In this document: piece after piece, positions 17,205 through 27,184 of the stretch
How the letters are laid out: every line of letters begins with the position of its first letter
Position numbering within the stretch: the stretch's first letter is position 1
Source of the DNA: DATBAX01 sp963723765
GTDB lineage: Bacteria; Acidobacteriota; Terriglobia; Terriglobales; Acidobacteriaceae
Direction of reading: 5' to 3'
DNA length: 64,000 bases
NCBI GenBank assembly: GCA_963723765.1
Contig: CAVRSD010000003.1
Coordinates: forward strand, 620,001-684,000
Notes under the pieces: generated by a model
The model's database searches: none
Told to the model about the DNA's origin: nothing
The model's input: only the letters and a program-made list of their open reading frames with translations
Position numbers and translations under genes: made by a program

Positions 17205-18992
17205 CTACTTCGCGGCAACTGGTGCTGCTATTGGTTTCCCGACAGATAGCAAAGCAGGTTCGACGCGAATGGTGCCCATCATGCCGCCATCCTCATGCTG
17301 CAGAATGTGGCAGTGGTAAGGGAACGTCCCAACAATATTGGGATCGCGAAAATCCATTCGAAGTTTTACTGTGGGGAACTGCTGTGCATATCCATTCCAG
17401 AACGGAACGTTGATGGTGTCGCGAAGATAGGGTTCATCGACCGGAACGCCATGGCTTTCCACCACCATGAAATGGGTCTGATGAATGTGAAAATTGTGGC
17501 TTTCCGTGCTGCGATTTTCGATGGTCCAGTCTTCTACGTCGCCTTGGTGTACGACGATATCAGGGATGGTTGAGGACGGGTCAAAAGCTTTCGGCGTTTT
17601 ACCTTCTTCCGTAATATAGAAAATCGTGGCACTGTTCGGATCTTTGGGATCTTGCAGTTCTTCCGAGAAATACAACTTACGTTCGCGAACCGGCTTGACC
17701 GATGCCAAAGGAGAAAGATTTGGCGTTGGCAGCGGCACGGGAGAAGTGGGCAATGCGGACGGAAGCTCCGGTGTTGTTGCCGAAGTAACAATCGTAGCTA
17801 GTGGCCGCGGAGGACTGTTGTCATCATCGCCGCCAACTATGTCTGTGGAATTCGCTGAGGGCGTAGGTGTAATCGCAGGGGGAGCGTTGGGCCCGGTAAC
17901 TGGGCCGGTCACGATCGCCTGAGTCGCCAAAATGGCTGACACGCCTTCTGCAGGCCCATTCACTACGAACTCCGCGCGCCCCGCAGGCGGTAGCGCAACG
18001 TGGCTCTCCCAAAGAACGCGATTGCGCGGCCGTCCGTCTTCATATCCGATAGGTACGCCGTCCAAGGCAATCACGCCCAGAAACTGCGGCTTGTTGTTGA
18101 ATAGAAGCTTCAAATCCACATAGGTGTCCGCCGACGCATTCAGTACACGCCAAAACTGCCGCTCGGAGGGCCTCATCTGGATGATTGCAAGCGTGTAATC
18201 CGGGTAAGGCACAGGAACGAAATTCAGCGAGAGATCTTTGCCCGGTTTTTTCGGATCGGGCTTGGGATCGGTAACGCGCTGGTCGCGAATCACAATCACC
18301 CGCTCCGGCAGTCCGGCGATAAGTTTGTTCGCCTGCTCGATTCCTTCGACGATCAAAGCCCCGGACGCGCCTCCCAATACCTGAGCTTCACTGAGGCCGT
18401 GAGCATGAGGGTGATACCAGTAGAGACCTGGGGGCTGGTCCTGCGGTATGCGGACCCGATATTCAAAAGCTGGATCAGACGGCTGGATGAGCGTTTTTAA
18501 GCTGTCATCCTGATGGCAAGTGGGCGGGATGTCCAAGCCGTGAAAATGAAGATTGGTGGAATCGCCCGTCATCGCGCCGCCGGCACATCCGCCGGGCATC
18601 GAGTGGGCATGAGTATTTCCCGGCAGTGAAGCAGGCTGAGAAATTGGAAGAGATATCTCGTTTTTTAAATGCAGGACCAGCCAATCGCCGGGATGCACCC
18701 GCAAAGTTGGCGATTGGACGCCGCCATCGGTGACATAGCAATAACGCATGAGGCCTTGCGCGTCGAGGGAATTGTGGATGGAGAGATGCACATCCAACAC
18801 CCCATTTTGACTGCGCAGGTCTTGCGGCGAAGACAAAACGCTTCCAGCACTTGCACGCGAGCAGACCTCAGAAGTTATGTTTTGAGAAAACGCCGCCAGG
18901 GAAAATAATGGAGTGAATAAGATTGCGGCTGTGATCAGGAGTTTCGTAGCTTTTAACATGAAAGAGTAAGGCGGATAGAGTCGTAACTTCAT
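17205..18992 (-). CDS. Multicopper oxidase, exported
   Basis: A 595-aa three-domain multicopper oxidase (CotA/CueO-like class). Copper ligand motifs are in order: HFHGLDIPP (about residue 155), YWYHPHAHGLSEAQ (about residue 200), HNFHIHQTHF (about residue 500) and GTFPYHCHILQHEDGGMM (about residue 560). The last holds the T1 Cys, His and a likely axial Met. A signal peptide lies near residues 12-35, so it acts in the periplasm or outside; the ATG at 18959 is an alternative start. Such enzymes oxidise metal ions or phenolics while reducing O2. An unusual Pro/Thr/Ser-rich insert (about residues 355-425) separates the middle and last domains. dnaE is divergent. Confidence 0.9.
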   Translation of the reverse strand: MKLRLYPPYSFMLKATKLLITAAILFTPLFSLAAFSQNITSEVCSRASAGSVLSSPQDLRSQNGVLDVHLSIHNSLDAQGLMRYCYVTDGGVQSPTLRVHPGDWLVLHLKNEISLPISQPASLPGNTHAHSMPGGCAGGAMTGDSTNLHFHGLDIPPTCHQDDSLKTLIQPSDPAFEYRVRIPQDQPPGLYWYHPHAHGLSEAQVLGGASGALIVEGIEQANKLIAGLPERVIVIRDQRVTDPKPDPKKPGKDLSLNFVPVPYPDYTLAIIQMRPSERQFWRVLNASADTYVDLKLLFNNKPQFLGVIALDGVPIGYEDGRPRNRVLWESHVALPPAGRAEFVVNGPAEGVSAILATQAIVTGPVTGPNAPPAITPTPSANSTDIVGGDDDNSPPRPLATIVTSATTPELPSALPTSPVPLPTPNLSPLASVKPVRERKLYFSEELQDPKDPNSATIFYITEEGKTPKAFDPSSTIPDIVVHQGDVEDWTIENRSTESHNFHIHQTHFMVVESHGVPVDEPYLRDTINVPFWNGYAQQFPTVKLRMDFRDPNIVGTFPYHCHILQHEDGGMMGTIRVEPALLSVGKPIAAPVAAK

Positions 18993-19160
18993 TCGACGTA
19001 CAAAGGAAAATTTAGCAAACGGCTTTGGCAGCCATGTTAAAGCCGTGTGAATTCGCGTTGTTTGTGTTCACGGGCAAACTTGCACCGTTCCTGGGCGTTT
19101 GCATCATCCCCCACAGCAGATAGAATGACAGTAGGGCGTTTGCTCGCTTCTATCCCAACT

Positions 19161-21677
19161 ATGTCCCAATTCGTCCACCTGCATTTACATACTGACTATT
19201 CCATGCTCGACGGCGCTTGCGACGTCGACAAGCTGGTTCATCGCGCGAAAGAGCTGGGTATGCCGGCTGTAGCCATGACCGACCACGGCAATATTTTTGG
19301 CGCGGTTCATTTCGTGAATGCGGCCAAGCAGGTAGGAATCAAGCCGATCGTCGGCTGTGAGCTGTATGTCTGCAAAAAGGATGACCACCGGATTGAACGA
19401 ACGCCACCCGAGGGCGATACCTACAACCATCTTCTGGTTCTTGCGCAGGACGACGAAGGTTATCGAAATCTGACCAAGATAACTTCCGAGGCCTCGCTGC
19501 ACGGTTTCTATTACAAGCCCCGAGTGAGCAAGAAGTTTCTGGCCGAGCATTCCAAAGGACTCATTGGTCTTTCCGGCTGCCTAAAAGGTGAAGTCGCCGA
19601 ATTTCTGATGGAAGAAAAGTATGATGCCGCACGGAAAGCCGCCGGCACGTATGCCGACATCTTCGGCAAAGAAAACTTTTTTCTGGAGATTCAGGATCAA
19701 GGACTCGAGCAGGAACACCGTATTCGTCCCGGTCTCTTCCAGTTGGAGAAAGACCTTGGCCTGCCACTGGTAGCTACCAACGACAGCCACTATCTCTGCG
19801 AAGACGACGCTCACGCTCAGGACGTGATGCTCTGCATCCAGACTGGCAAGTCGATCCAGGACACCAATCGCATGAAGTTCCACGGCACAGACTTCTTCGT
19901 CAAGAGCCACGACGAAATGTTGCGAGTGTTCAAAGATTCGCCCCAGGTGTTGAGCCGCACCCTGGCCATCGCTGAACGCTGCAACATGAAGCTGGAGAAG
20001 GTTAGCAATCCGTTCCCACACTTTGATGTCCCACCCGGCTTCACCTTGGATAGCTACTTTGAGCACGTCACTCGAGAGGGCTTTGCCCGCCGCCTGGATA
20101 CCTTGCGATCGTTGCAAGATCAAGGCCGGTTGAAGCACAGCTTGGATGAGTATGAAAAACGTTTAGCCGAAGAGCTTGGCATCATCCAGCAGATGAAGTT
20201 TTCCGGCTATTTCCTGATTGTCTGGGACTTTATTCGCTATGCCCGCGAGCACAATATCCCGGTCGGGCCCGGCCGTGGTTCTGCCGCCGGATCGCTGGTG
20301 TCGTTCTCCATGGCAATCACCGATCTTGATCCACTGCAGCACGAGTTGCTGTTTGAGCGCTTTCTAAATCCAGAACGCATTTCGATGCCCGACATCGATA
20401 TCGATTTCTGTATGAACCGCCGCGGCGAGGTCATCCAGTACGTCACGCAAAAATACGGGCGTGAGAATGTGGCGCAGATCATTACCTTCGGAACTATGGC
20501 CGCTAAGGCCGCCATCAAAGATGTCGGCCGTGCCATGGATATCCCTTACGCCGACGTAGATCGCATCGCCAAGATGGTGCCGACAACGCTCAACATCAAG
20601 CTCGCGCAGGCGCTGACCGATTCTCCCGCGCTCAAGCTGGCTTACGAGAGCGAGCCGCAAGTGAAGCAGTTGATGGACACTGCGCTTCGGTTGGAAGGCT
20701 TGGTGCGAAATTCAGGTGTCCACGCGGCGGGCGTGGTGATCTCGCCGCGTCCGCTGACCGATCTGGTCCCGCTGCACAAGACCAAGAACGACGAAATCGT
20801 GACGGCCTTCGACATGACGGCCATCGAAAAGCTTGGTCTCTTAAAGATGGATTTCCTGGGCCTGACCACGCTGACCATCCTCGATGACTCGTTGAAGCTG
20901 ATCGCGCAGCATCGCAATGAAAAAGTTGTCTTGGAAGAGATTGCGTATGACGACGTTACGACTTACGAAAAAGTCTTTCATAGCGGATTAACTTCCGGTG
21001 TCTTCCAGTTTGAATCTTCCGGCATGCGCGACGTGCTGCGTCGCTACAAACCCAGTTCGATCGAAGGCTTGACCGCTCTCAACGCGCTCTATCGTCCGGG
21101 CCCGATTCAGGGCGGCATGATCGACGACTTCATCGATCGCAAGCATGGTCGCAAGAAGATCGAGTATGAACTGCCCGAGCTGAAAGAAGTCCTGGAAGAA
21201 ACGCTGGGCGTGATCGTCTATCAGGAACAGGTGATGCAGATTGCCAACCGGCTGGCAGGCTACTCACTCGGCGAAGCCGACCTGTTGCGACGGGCGATGG
21301 GGAAGAAGATCGCGTCCGAGATGGCGGCGCAACGCGAACGTTTTGTCAGTGGCGCAACCCAGCGCGGCTTCCCGCCCAAGAAAATCGAAAAGATATTCGA
21401 CCTGATGGCGCAGTTTGCGGGATACGGTTTCAACAAATCGCACTCGGCAGCATATGCGTTGCTGGCCTATCACACGGCGTATTTAAAAACACACTATCCC
21501 GTCGAGTTCATGGCCGCGTTGTTGACCTCGGTCACCGGAAATACAGACGATGTAGTGAAGTACATCAATGAATGCCGGGAAATGGGAATCGCCGTCGAGC
21601 CGCCAGATATCAATGTCAGTCCGATGCCAACTTTACTCCGCACGGAGAAGCGATCCGCTTCGGCTTGGCTGCGGTGA
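19161..21677 (+). CDS. dnaE: DNA polymerase III alpha subunit, main part (frameshifted 3' end)
   Basis: The replicative polymerase, from the start MSQFVHLHLHTDYSMLDGA, which opens the PHP domain. It continues through PVGPGRGSAAGSLVSF and the polymerase active-site aspartates in MPDIDIDFCMNRRGE. Motif YQEQVMQIANRLAGYSLGEADLLRRAMGKK and the fingers motif AYALLAYHTAYLK are also present. The frame is open from 19047, but 19161 is the ATG at which family homology begins. Near 21620 the reading goes out of phase (PPDINVSP then PMPTLLRTEKRS and a stop); the correct continuation is in the next frame. No SOS-type imuA/B genes are nearby, so this looks like the housekeeping DnaE. Whether the break is real or a sequence error is not decidable here. 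Confidence 0.9.
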   Translation: MSQFVHLHLHTDYSMLDGACDVDKLVHRAKELGMPAVAMTDHGNIFGAVHFVNAAKQVGIKPIVGCELYVCKKDDHRIERTPPEGDTYNHLLVLAQDDEGYRNLTKITSEASLHGFYYKPRVSKKFLAEHSKGLIGLSGCLKGEVAEFLMEEKYDAARKAAGTYADIFGKENFFLEIQDQGLEQEHRIRPGLFQLEKDLGLPLVATNDSHYLCEDDAHAQDVMLCIQTGKSIQDTNRMKFHGTDFFVKSHDEMLRVFKDSPQVLSRTLAIAERCNMKLEKVSNPFPHFDVPPGFTLDSYFEHVTREGFARRLDTLRSLQDQGRLKHSLDEYEKRLAEELGIIQQMKFSGYFLIVWDFIRYAREHNIPVGPGRGSAAGSLVSFSMAITDLDPLQHELLFERFLNPERISMPDIDIDFCMNRRGEVIQYVTQKYGRENVAQIITFGTMAAKAAIKDVGRAMDIPYADVDRIAKMVPTTLNIKLAQALTDSPALKLAYESEPQVKQLMDTALRLEGLVRNSGVHAAGVVISPRPLTDLVPLHKTKNDEIVTAFDMTAIEKLGLLKMDFLGLTTLTILDDSLKLIAQHRNEKVVLEEIAYDDVTTYEKVFHSGLTSGVFQFESSGMRDVLRRYKPSSIEGLTALNALYRPGPIQGGMIDDFIDRKHGRKKIEYELPELKEVLEETLGVIVYQEQVMQIANRLAGYSLGEADLLRRAMGKKIASEMAAQRERFVSGATQRGFPPKKIEKIFDLMAQFAGYGFNKSHSAAYALLAYHTAYLKTHYPVEFMAALLTSVTGNTDDVVKYINECREMGIAVEPPDINVSPMPTLLRTEKRSASAWLR

Positions 21678-22648
21678 AAAACGTCGGACACAATGCCATC
21701 GATTCGATTGTTGCCGGCCGCAAAAAGCTGGGTAAGCTATTCATCCATCTACGAATTCTGCGAAAACGTGGATTTGCGCCTGCTCAACAAGCGAGTGCTG
21801 GAGTCGCTGATCAAAAGCGGCGCCATGGACTCTCTCGGCCGCCGCGCTCAATTGATGGCCGTCCTCGACAAGAGCATGGAGCATGCGCAGAAAACCCAGC
21901 GCGACGCCGAGTCCGGGCAGCACGGATTGTTCGGCGTTTTCGAGCAGGAAGAGACGCATGCCAACGGCTGAACAACTGCCTGACACTCCCGATTGGGACG
22001 AACACCAACGCCTCGCCAGCGAAAAAGAAATTCTAGGCTTCTTTATCACCGGCCATCCTCTGGAAAAATACGGGGACAAATTGAAAGACCTCAGCGCTCT
22101 CTCCACAGCAGAAATCGCCGCCATCAAGTCTTCCACTGGCAAAGATGAGAACATCTCCACTGCGGGCATCATCACCAATATCCGGGTGCTGAAATCCAAG
22201 AAGGGCGATTTCTACGCACAAGGCACTTTGGAAGACATGCTCGGAACCGTGGAAATGGTCGTATTTCCCGATGCCTACCGCAAACTGGGAGACAAAGTAA
22301 AACTCGAAGTCCCCGTTTTAGTTCGCGGCGGCTTGCGCGTCGAAGAAGGCTCGAATCCCAAGCTGATGGTGAATGACATCCAACCGCTTGAGGAGGCAAA
22401 GGTTCCGCTGCCGCGGTCTCTGCGCATTCGCATTCCGGTCGAAGCCGCCAACGAGGCCACCGTGGACGATCTCCACCTAGTTATTCGCCCAGCGCAAAGG
22501 CGACGCCAAGGTGTTATTCGACGTGGAACGTAAGGACGATTTCATGGTGGTCATGGAAGCGGAAGGCTATAATGTGCTTCCAGACCGCAACTTCATCGCG
22601 CGGGTCGAAGAATTGTGTGGGCGGGGAGCGGTGCGAATCATTGACTGA
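21620..22648 (+). pseudogene. dnaE: dnaE 3' portion spread over several frames
   Basis: Four changes of frame are needed to read the DnaE C-terminus. Frame A gives SDANFTPHGEAIRFGL and NVGHNAIDSIVA up to about 21740. Frame B gives SSIYEFCENVDLRLLNK through GLFGVFEQEE to about 21955. Frame C gives LPDTPDWDEHQRLASEKEIL and the OB-fold (STAGIITNIRVLKSKKGDFY) to about 22490. Frame D gives AKVLFDVERKDDFMVVMEAE and ends RIID with a TGA at 22646-22648. Protein identity is well kept in each piece, including the OB-fold and the tail. That favours point insertions or deletions over ancient decay. dnaE is essential, so sequence errors are a strong alternative. Confidence 0.75.
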
Positions 22649-22807
22649 AATCTGCGGCGGATGACGGCTTTCATCAACAGGCGTGCGAGCGCTCCAGCGG
22701 CGGTGGTTCCGGCCAATGGCAATGCCATACTAGTCGTAACCGGCGCGGAGTTTCTCGTATCGATGGTGGAAGCGCGGTGGACTGCCAGGAATGGTGACAG
22801 CCGGAAG

Positions 22808-23764
22808 ATGGAATCGGGACCAAAGGCAAAGCAGGAGTTGGAACGAATTGCGCAGCAGATGGTCAAGCTGGAGTCGGTCGACGGGCACGACGAAGACACT
22901 CGTCGCCAGATCCAGGCGCTGCATGACCGCGTCCAGGCTTTGCAAAAGCAAGTGACCGCCCCGCGCGGCGCTTGGGAAAAGACGGAATTGGCCAGGCATC
23001 CACAGCGTCCTTACACGCTCGACTACATTGAGCGCATTTTTACCGACTGGAGCGAAGTCCACGGCGACCGTGGATTCGCCGACGATCCCGCCATCATCTG
23101 CGGCATGGCGCGTTTCCATGGCGCGGAAGTCATGGTCATCGGCCACCAGAAGGCCCGCGACACCAAGCAAAAGGTCTATAGGAACTTTGGCATGCCCAAT
23201 CCGGAAGGCTACCGAAAAGCACTCCGGGCCATGAAGATCGCGGAAAAATTCAGCCGCCCAGTTTTTACTTTTGTGGACACTCCGGGCGCCTACCCCGGGC
23301 TAGGTGCGGAAGAGCGCGGCCAGTCTGAAGCCATCGCCCGAAATCTACGCGAGATGTCGCGGTTACAAGTTCCCATCATAACCACCATTGCTGGAGAAGG
23401 TGGCAGCGGCGGCGCACTGGCTATCGCCGTCGCCGACCGCGTGCTCATGATGGAAAACGCCGTCTATTCCGTGATCTCGCCCGAAGGATGTGCCGCGATC
23501 CGCTGGAACGACGCCACCAAAAAAGAGCTGGCAGCCCAAGCCATGAAAATCACGGCACCAGATTTGAAAGAACTAGGCTGCATCGACGACACCGTCCCCG
23601 AACCCGAAGGCGGAGCCCACACCGACCACGAAGCCGCCGCCGCACTGCTGGATATCGCATTGACCAGGCATCTCGCCGAACTAAAAAAGTTGCCCATCGC
23701 AGAGTTACTGGCGACACGCTACGACAAGTTCCGCAAGATGGCGCAGTTCTTGGTCATCGCCTAG
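22808..23764 (+). CDS. accA: Acetyl-CoA carboxylase carboxyltransferase subunit alpha
   Basis: AccA and AccD transfer the carboxyl group from carboxybiotin to acetyl-CoA to give malonyl-CoA for fatty-acid synthesis. Motifs include WEKTELARHPQRPYTLDYIERIF, FVDTPGAYPGLGAEERGQSEAI and GEGGSGGALAIAVADRVLMM with YSVISPEGCAAIRW. The frame is open from 22661 (367 aa), but E. coli AccA is 319 aa and homology begins near KAKQELERIAQQMVKLE, so I choose the ATG at 22808 (318 aa). It follows dnaE closely, and that order may reflect one transcription unit. Confidence 0.93.
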   Translation: MESGPKAKQELERIAQQMVKLESVDGHDEDTRRQIQALHDRVQALQKQVTAPRGAWEKTELARHPQRPYTLDYIERIFTDWSEVHGDRGFADDPAIICGMARFHGAEVMVIGHQKARDTKQKVYRNFGMPNPEGYRKALRAMKIAEKFSRPVFTFVDTPGAYPGLGAEERGQSEAIARNLREMSRLQVPIITTIAGEGGSGGALAIAVADRVLMMENAVYSVISPEGCAAIRWNDATKKELAAQAMKITAPDLKELGCIDDTVPEPEGGAHTDHEAAAALLDIALTRHLAELKKLPIAELLATRYDKFRKMAQFLVIA

Positions 23765-23921
23765 TTCCCGCTCGCTCATCCCCTCCGCCCCTCTTTCATC
23801 CCGAAGCCTCTTCGTAAACTCCCCCAACCCCCTTCCTGCCGTATAATAAAAAGTTCGGCTTCACCATGATTTCAGCACTGTTTGAGCGGACCACCCGCTC
23901 CAGCTTCAGGAAGGATTGGGA

Positions 23922-25760
23922 ATGGCAACCACGGATGTCGCGTTCCAGGAAGCCTCCGGCTCGACGGAACGCAAACCTGTCGTCAACGACATGAGTATTC
24001 AGGTGGCGACGGTCAATGGCAGCGGCTCGCAGAGTTCGAATACTGTCCTTTTACGCACGATTTTTCAGATGGGCGTGCCGGTTTCCGGCAAGAATCTTTT
24101 TCCGTCGAACATTGCGGGGCTGCCCACCTGGTACACCATTCGCGCCAATAAAGACGGATACATCGCCCGCAAAAAAGAAATCGACTTTGTCATCGCGATG
24201 AACCCGGAGACTGCCCAGGAAGACGTCAAATCGCTGGCCCCCGGCGCGGCCGTGCTCTATGACGAACCGTTGAAGCTGAACGCTCTGCGCGATGATCTGA
24301 CTTTTTATCCCGTCCCATACGACAAACTAGTCGCACCCGTTTGCCCCGACGCCAAGCTGCGCAAGCTGGTCAAGAACATGATTTACGTGGGCGTCGCTGC
24401 CAAACTGCTCGAGCTGGAAATGGCGGAAGTGGAGAAGGCCATCCGCCGCCATTTTGCCAAGAAAGTAAAGGCAGCGAATCTAAATATGGCCGCAGTCCAG
24501 GCTGGATTCGACTACGCGACAGCAAGTCTGACGAAGCAAGATCCCTACATCATCCGGCGCCTCGACAAGAACACCGGCAAGATCATCATCGACGGCAACT
24601 CCGCCGCCGCCCTTGGTTGCATGTTCGCCGGCGTGACTTTTGTGAGTTGGTATCCCATCACGCCGTCGTCGTCCTTACCGGAAACGATCATCGAATATTT
24701 TAAGCGCTTCCGCATTGGCGCTGACGGAAAGGCTACATTCGCTATCATTCAGGCCGAAGACGAGCTCGCCGCGATCGGCATGGTAGTAGGCGCTGGATGG
24801 GCAGGGGCACGCGCCATGACCGCGACCGCCGGGCCAGGAATTTCGCTGATGGCGGAGTTTACGGGCCTGGCGTACTACGCTGAGGTTCCAGGCGTGGTCT
24901 GGGACATCCAGCGCGTCGGCCCTTCGACTGGCTTGCCCACTCGCACCTCGCAAGGCGACATTCTCTCTACCGCTTTTCTATCGCACGGCGATACTAAACA
25001 TATCCTGCTGCTCCCCAGTTCGCCCGAAGAGTGCTACACCATGGCGGCCGATGCGTTCGATTTGGCGGAGAAGTTCCAGACCATCGTCTTCGTGATGTCT
25101 GATCTCGATCTTGGCATGAACAACTGGATGGCGGATCCGTTCAAGTATCCCGAAAAGCCGATTGATCGCGGCAAAGTTCTCGGCAAAGAGGATATGGATC
25201 GCCTGGGAAGTTTTGCTCGCTACAAAGACGTGGACGGCGATGGCATTGGCTATCGCACCCTTCCGGGCACCGACCATCCTGCGGCCGCGTACTTCACCCG
25301 CGGCAGCGGACACAACGAGAAAGCCCAATACAGCGAGAGGGCCGACGACTTCGAACGCAACATGGAGCGCCTCAACCGCAAGTTCGAAACTGCGCGTTCA
25401 TTCGTTCCTCGTCCCGAAATATATTCAAACGGTAAATCAAAAATCGGAATCATCGGTTACGGCACTTCGCATTGGGCGCTGACCGAGGCCCGGGATCAAC
25501 TTCGCAATGAATACAACATCGAAACTGATTACCTGCGGCTGAAGGCTTATCCATTCACTCGAGAAGTTCACGACTTCGTGAAATCGCACGACCGCGTTTA
25601 CCTGGTCGAGCAAAACCGTGACGCGCAAATGCTAAGCCTGTTGAAATTGGACGTAGACCCCGCGCTGGTGGTCCGTCTCCGCAGCATCGCCCACATTCAC
25701 GGCCTGCCGCTCGACGCGCGTTCGGTGACCGACGAACTCATGACCATGGAGGGCAAGTAA
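23922..25760 (+). CDS. korA: 2-oxoacid:acceptor oxidoreductase, alpha (gamma-alpha fusion) subunit
   Basis: A 612-aa subunit of a 2-oxoacid:ferredoxin oxidoreductase, probably 2-oxoglutarate specific. The N-terminal ~190 residues are a fused gamma domain (GSQSSNTVLLRTIFQMGVPV, FPSNIAGLPTWYTIR). The alpha domain then shows IDGNSAAALGCMFAGVTFVSWYP and ITPSSSLPETI, with TATAGPGISLMAEFTGLAYY. Together with KorB it oxidatively decarboxylates a 2-oxoacid to its acyl-CoA and reduces ferredoxin, or runs in reverse. A TTG at 23916 is also possible; both starts follow AGGAAGG. The korB start directly follows the stop (TAAATG). Substrate is inferred, not shown. Confidence 0.9.
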   Translation: MATTDVAFQEASGSTERKPVVNDMSIQVATVNGSGSQSSNTVLLRTIFQMGVPVSGKNLFPSNIAGLPTWYTIRANKDGYIARKKEIDFVIAMNPETAQEDVKSLAPGAAVLYDEPLKLNALRDDLTFYPVPYDKLVAPVCPDAKLRKLVKNMIYVGVAAKLLELEMAEVEKAIRRHFAKKVKAANLNMAAVQAGFDYATASLTKQDPYIIRRLDKNTGKIIIDGNSAAALGCMFAGVTFVSWYPITPSSSLPETIIEYFKRFRIGADGKATFAIIQAEDELAAIGMVVGAGWAGARAMTATAGPGISLMAEFTGLAYYAEVPGVVWDIQRVGPSTGLPTRTSQGDILSTAFLSHGDTKHILLLPSSPEECYTMAADAFDLAEKFQTIVFVMSDLDLGMNNWMADPFKYPEKPIDRGKVLGKEDMDRLGSFARYKDVDGDGIGYRTLPGTDHPAAAYFTRGSGHNEKAQYSERADDFERNMERLNRKFETARSFVPRPEIYSNGKSKIGIIGYGTSHWALTEARDQLRNEYNIETDYLRLKAYPFTREVHDFVKSHDRVYLVEQNRDAQMLSLLKLDVDPALVVRLRSIAHIHGLPLDARSVTDELMTMEGK

Positions 25761-26801
25761 ATGGCAACCACCACTCCACCAACTCCGAAAACGAATCGCA
25801 TCGGCCTGACCGTGATCGAATACAAAGGCGGCAAGACCACGCTCTGCGCCGGATGCGGCCACAACGCCATCTCAGAGCGCATTATCGAAGCCATGTATGA
25901 GATGGGCGTGCAGCCCGAGCGCCTGCTCAAACTGAGCGGGATCGGTTGTTCGTCGAAGAGTCCGGCATATTTCATGAGCCGGTCGCACAGCTTCAATACG
26001 GTCCACGGCCGCATGCCTTCGGTGGCTACAGGAGCGGTCTTGGCGAATCGAAGCCTTCTCGCCTTGGGGGTTAGTGGTGATGGCGATACCGCGTCTATCG
26101 GCGTTGGCCAGTTCATCCACTTGATGCGGCGCAATCTGCCGCTCATCTACATCATCGAAGACAACGGAGTTTACGGATTGACCAAAGGTCAGTTCTCCGC
26201 AACGGCCGATCTGGGTTCGACACTAAAGACCGGCGTGATCAACGATCTGCCACCCATCGACACCTGCGCTATGGCGATTACATTAGGCGCAACATTCGTG
26301 GGGCGTTCATTCTCCGGCGACAAGCGTCAGTTGAACGCCATGTTGAAAGCAGCAATTGCGCATCGCGGCACCGTTATGCTGGATGTCATCTCACCCTGCG
26401 TGACCTTTAATGATCATGAAGGCTCGACGAAATCCTACAAATACGTGAAAGAACACGAAGAAGTCTTGCAGGACGTGAATTTTGTCCCTGTCTTCGAAGA
26501 CATTTCCGTCGAGTACGACGCCGGCACGACAGTCGAAGTCACCATGCACGATGGCTCGCGTCTGCGTCTGCGAAAGCTGGAAGAAGACTACGATGCCACC
26601 AACCGGATCAAAGCCATCACCCGCTTGCATGAAGCCAGCGAAAACAGCGAAGTGCTGACCGGCGTGCTCTACATCAACACCAAAGCTCCCAGCTTCGTCG
26701 ATATGCTGAACATGACAGAGCATCCGCTGGCCACGCTGCCGGAGTCGGTGGTACGTCCCGGAAGGGAAGTCCTGCAACAGGCCATGGAAGAACTACAGTA
26801 A
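25761..26801 (+). CDS. korB: 2-oxoacid:acceptor oxidoreductase, beta subunit
   Basis: The 346-aa TPP-binding partner of the preceding gene. It has TLCAGCGHNAISERI, GIGCSSKSPAYFM and SPCVTFNDHEGSTKSY, whose cysteines probably bind the [4Fe-4S] cluster. The TPP-binding motif is GDGDTASIGVGQFIHLMRRN and DNGVYGLTKGQFSAT. The start immediately follows the korA stop. The last nine bases overlap the 3' end of a small gene on the opposite strand. Confidence 0.92.
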   Translation: MATTTPPTPKTNRIGLTVIEYKGGKTTLCAGCGHNAISERIIEAMYEMGVQPERLLKLSGIGCSSKSPAYFMSRSHSFNTVHGRMPSVATGAVLANRSLLALGVSGDGDTASIGVGQFIHLMRRNLPLIYIIEDNGVYGLTKGQFSATADLGSTLKTGVINDLPPIDTCAMAITLGATFVGRSFSGDKRQLNAMLKAAIAHRGTVMLDVISPCVTFNDHEGSTKSYKYVKEHEEVLQDVNFVPVFEDISVEYDAGTTVEVTMHDGSRLRLRKLEEDYDATNRIKAITRLHEASENSEVLTGVLYINTKAPSFVDMLNMTEHPLATLPESVVRPGREVLQQAMEELQ

Positions 26802-27041
26802 TTTCTTCTCGGGCACGTCGTCCCAGCTGCTGGTCTTGATTTCCTGCCGTTCCCCGCTGTGCTCGGGATTGCCTCCCGGCTCGGGGAAGTCGGTGTCCGA
26901 AAACTTCAGCGGCCAATTCTCGTCTCGGTGTCCGAGCTGGCCACTCATGGATATATTGCCGGCCTGGCCCTGCTCATCTTGTTCCATGGCACCTTTGCCG
27001 GAATCCTGGTCGAGGGAAAATACAGTTCGGTGAGCGATCAT
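26793..27041 (-). CDS. Small acidic protein, paralogue 1 (unknown family)
   Basis: An 82-aa protein (92 aa if a GTG at 27071 is used). The ATG at 27041 has GGAG five bases upstream. The sequence shares LDQDxGKGA, a GQxGHR block and the segment FPEPGGNPEHSGE with the gene at 27185-27445. In the run EPGGNPEHSGE eight of eleven codons differ between the copies and every difference is synonymous, which is strong evidence that both are translated and constrained. It is acidic, Gly-rich and hydrophilic with no membrane segment or signal peptide, so probably cytoplasmic and perhaps flexible. It converges with korB. No known family is recognised. Confidence 0.8.
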   Translation of the reverse strand: MIAHRTVFSLDQDSGKGAMEQDEQGQAGNISMSGQLGHRDENWPLKFSDTDFPEPGGNPEHSGERQEIKTSSWDDVPEKKLL

Positions 27042-27184
27042 GGATGCTCCGTACTGGGCGGAGAGAGTCACGCCAGTCCGCAGCCTACGCCGGAGTTTTC
27101 ACCCAGGGAAGGATTAATATTCTATTCGGGCGATAAGAATCCTTTATCAGATATTGGGGGGTTCTCCGCCAATGCCTATCCCGC

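Noticed and set aside
19161..22648. dnaE as an SOS-type dnaE2
   Set aside because: No imuA/imuB nearby and the complete PHP motif HLHLHTDYSMLDGA fits the replicative form.
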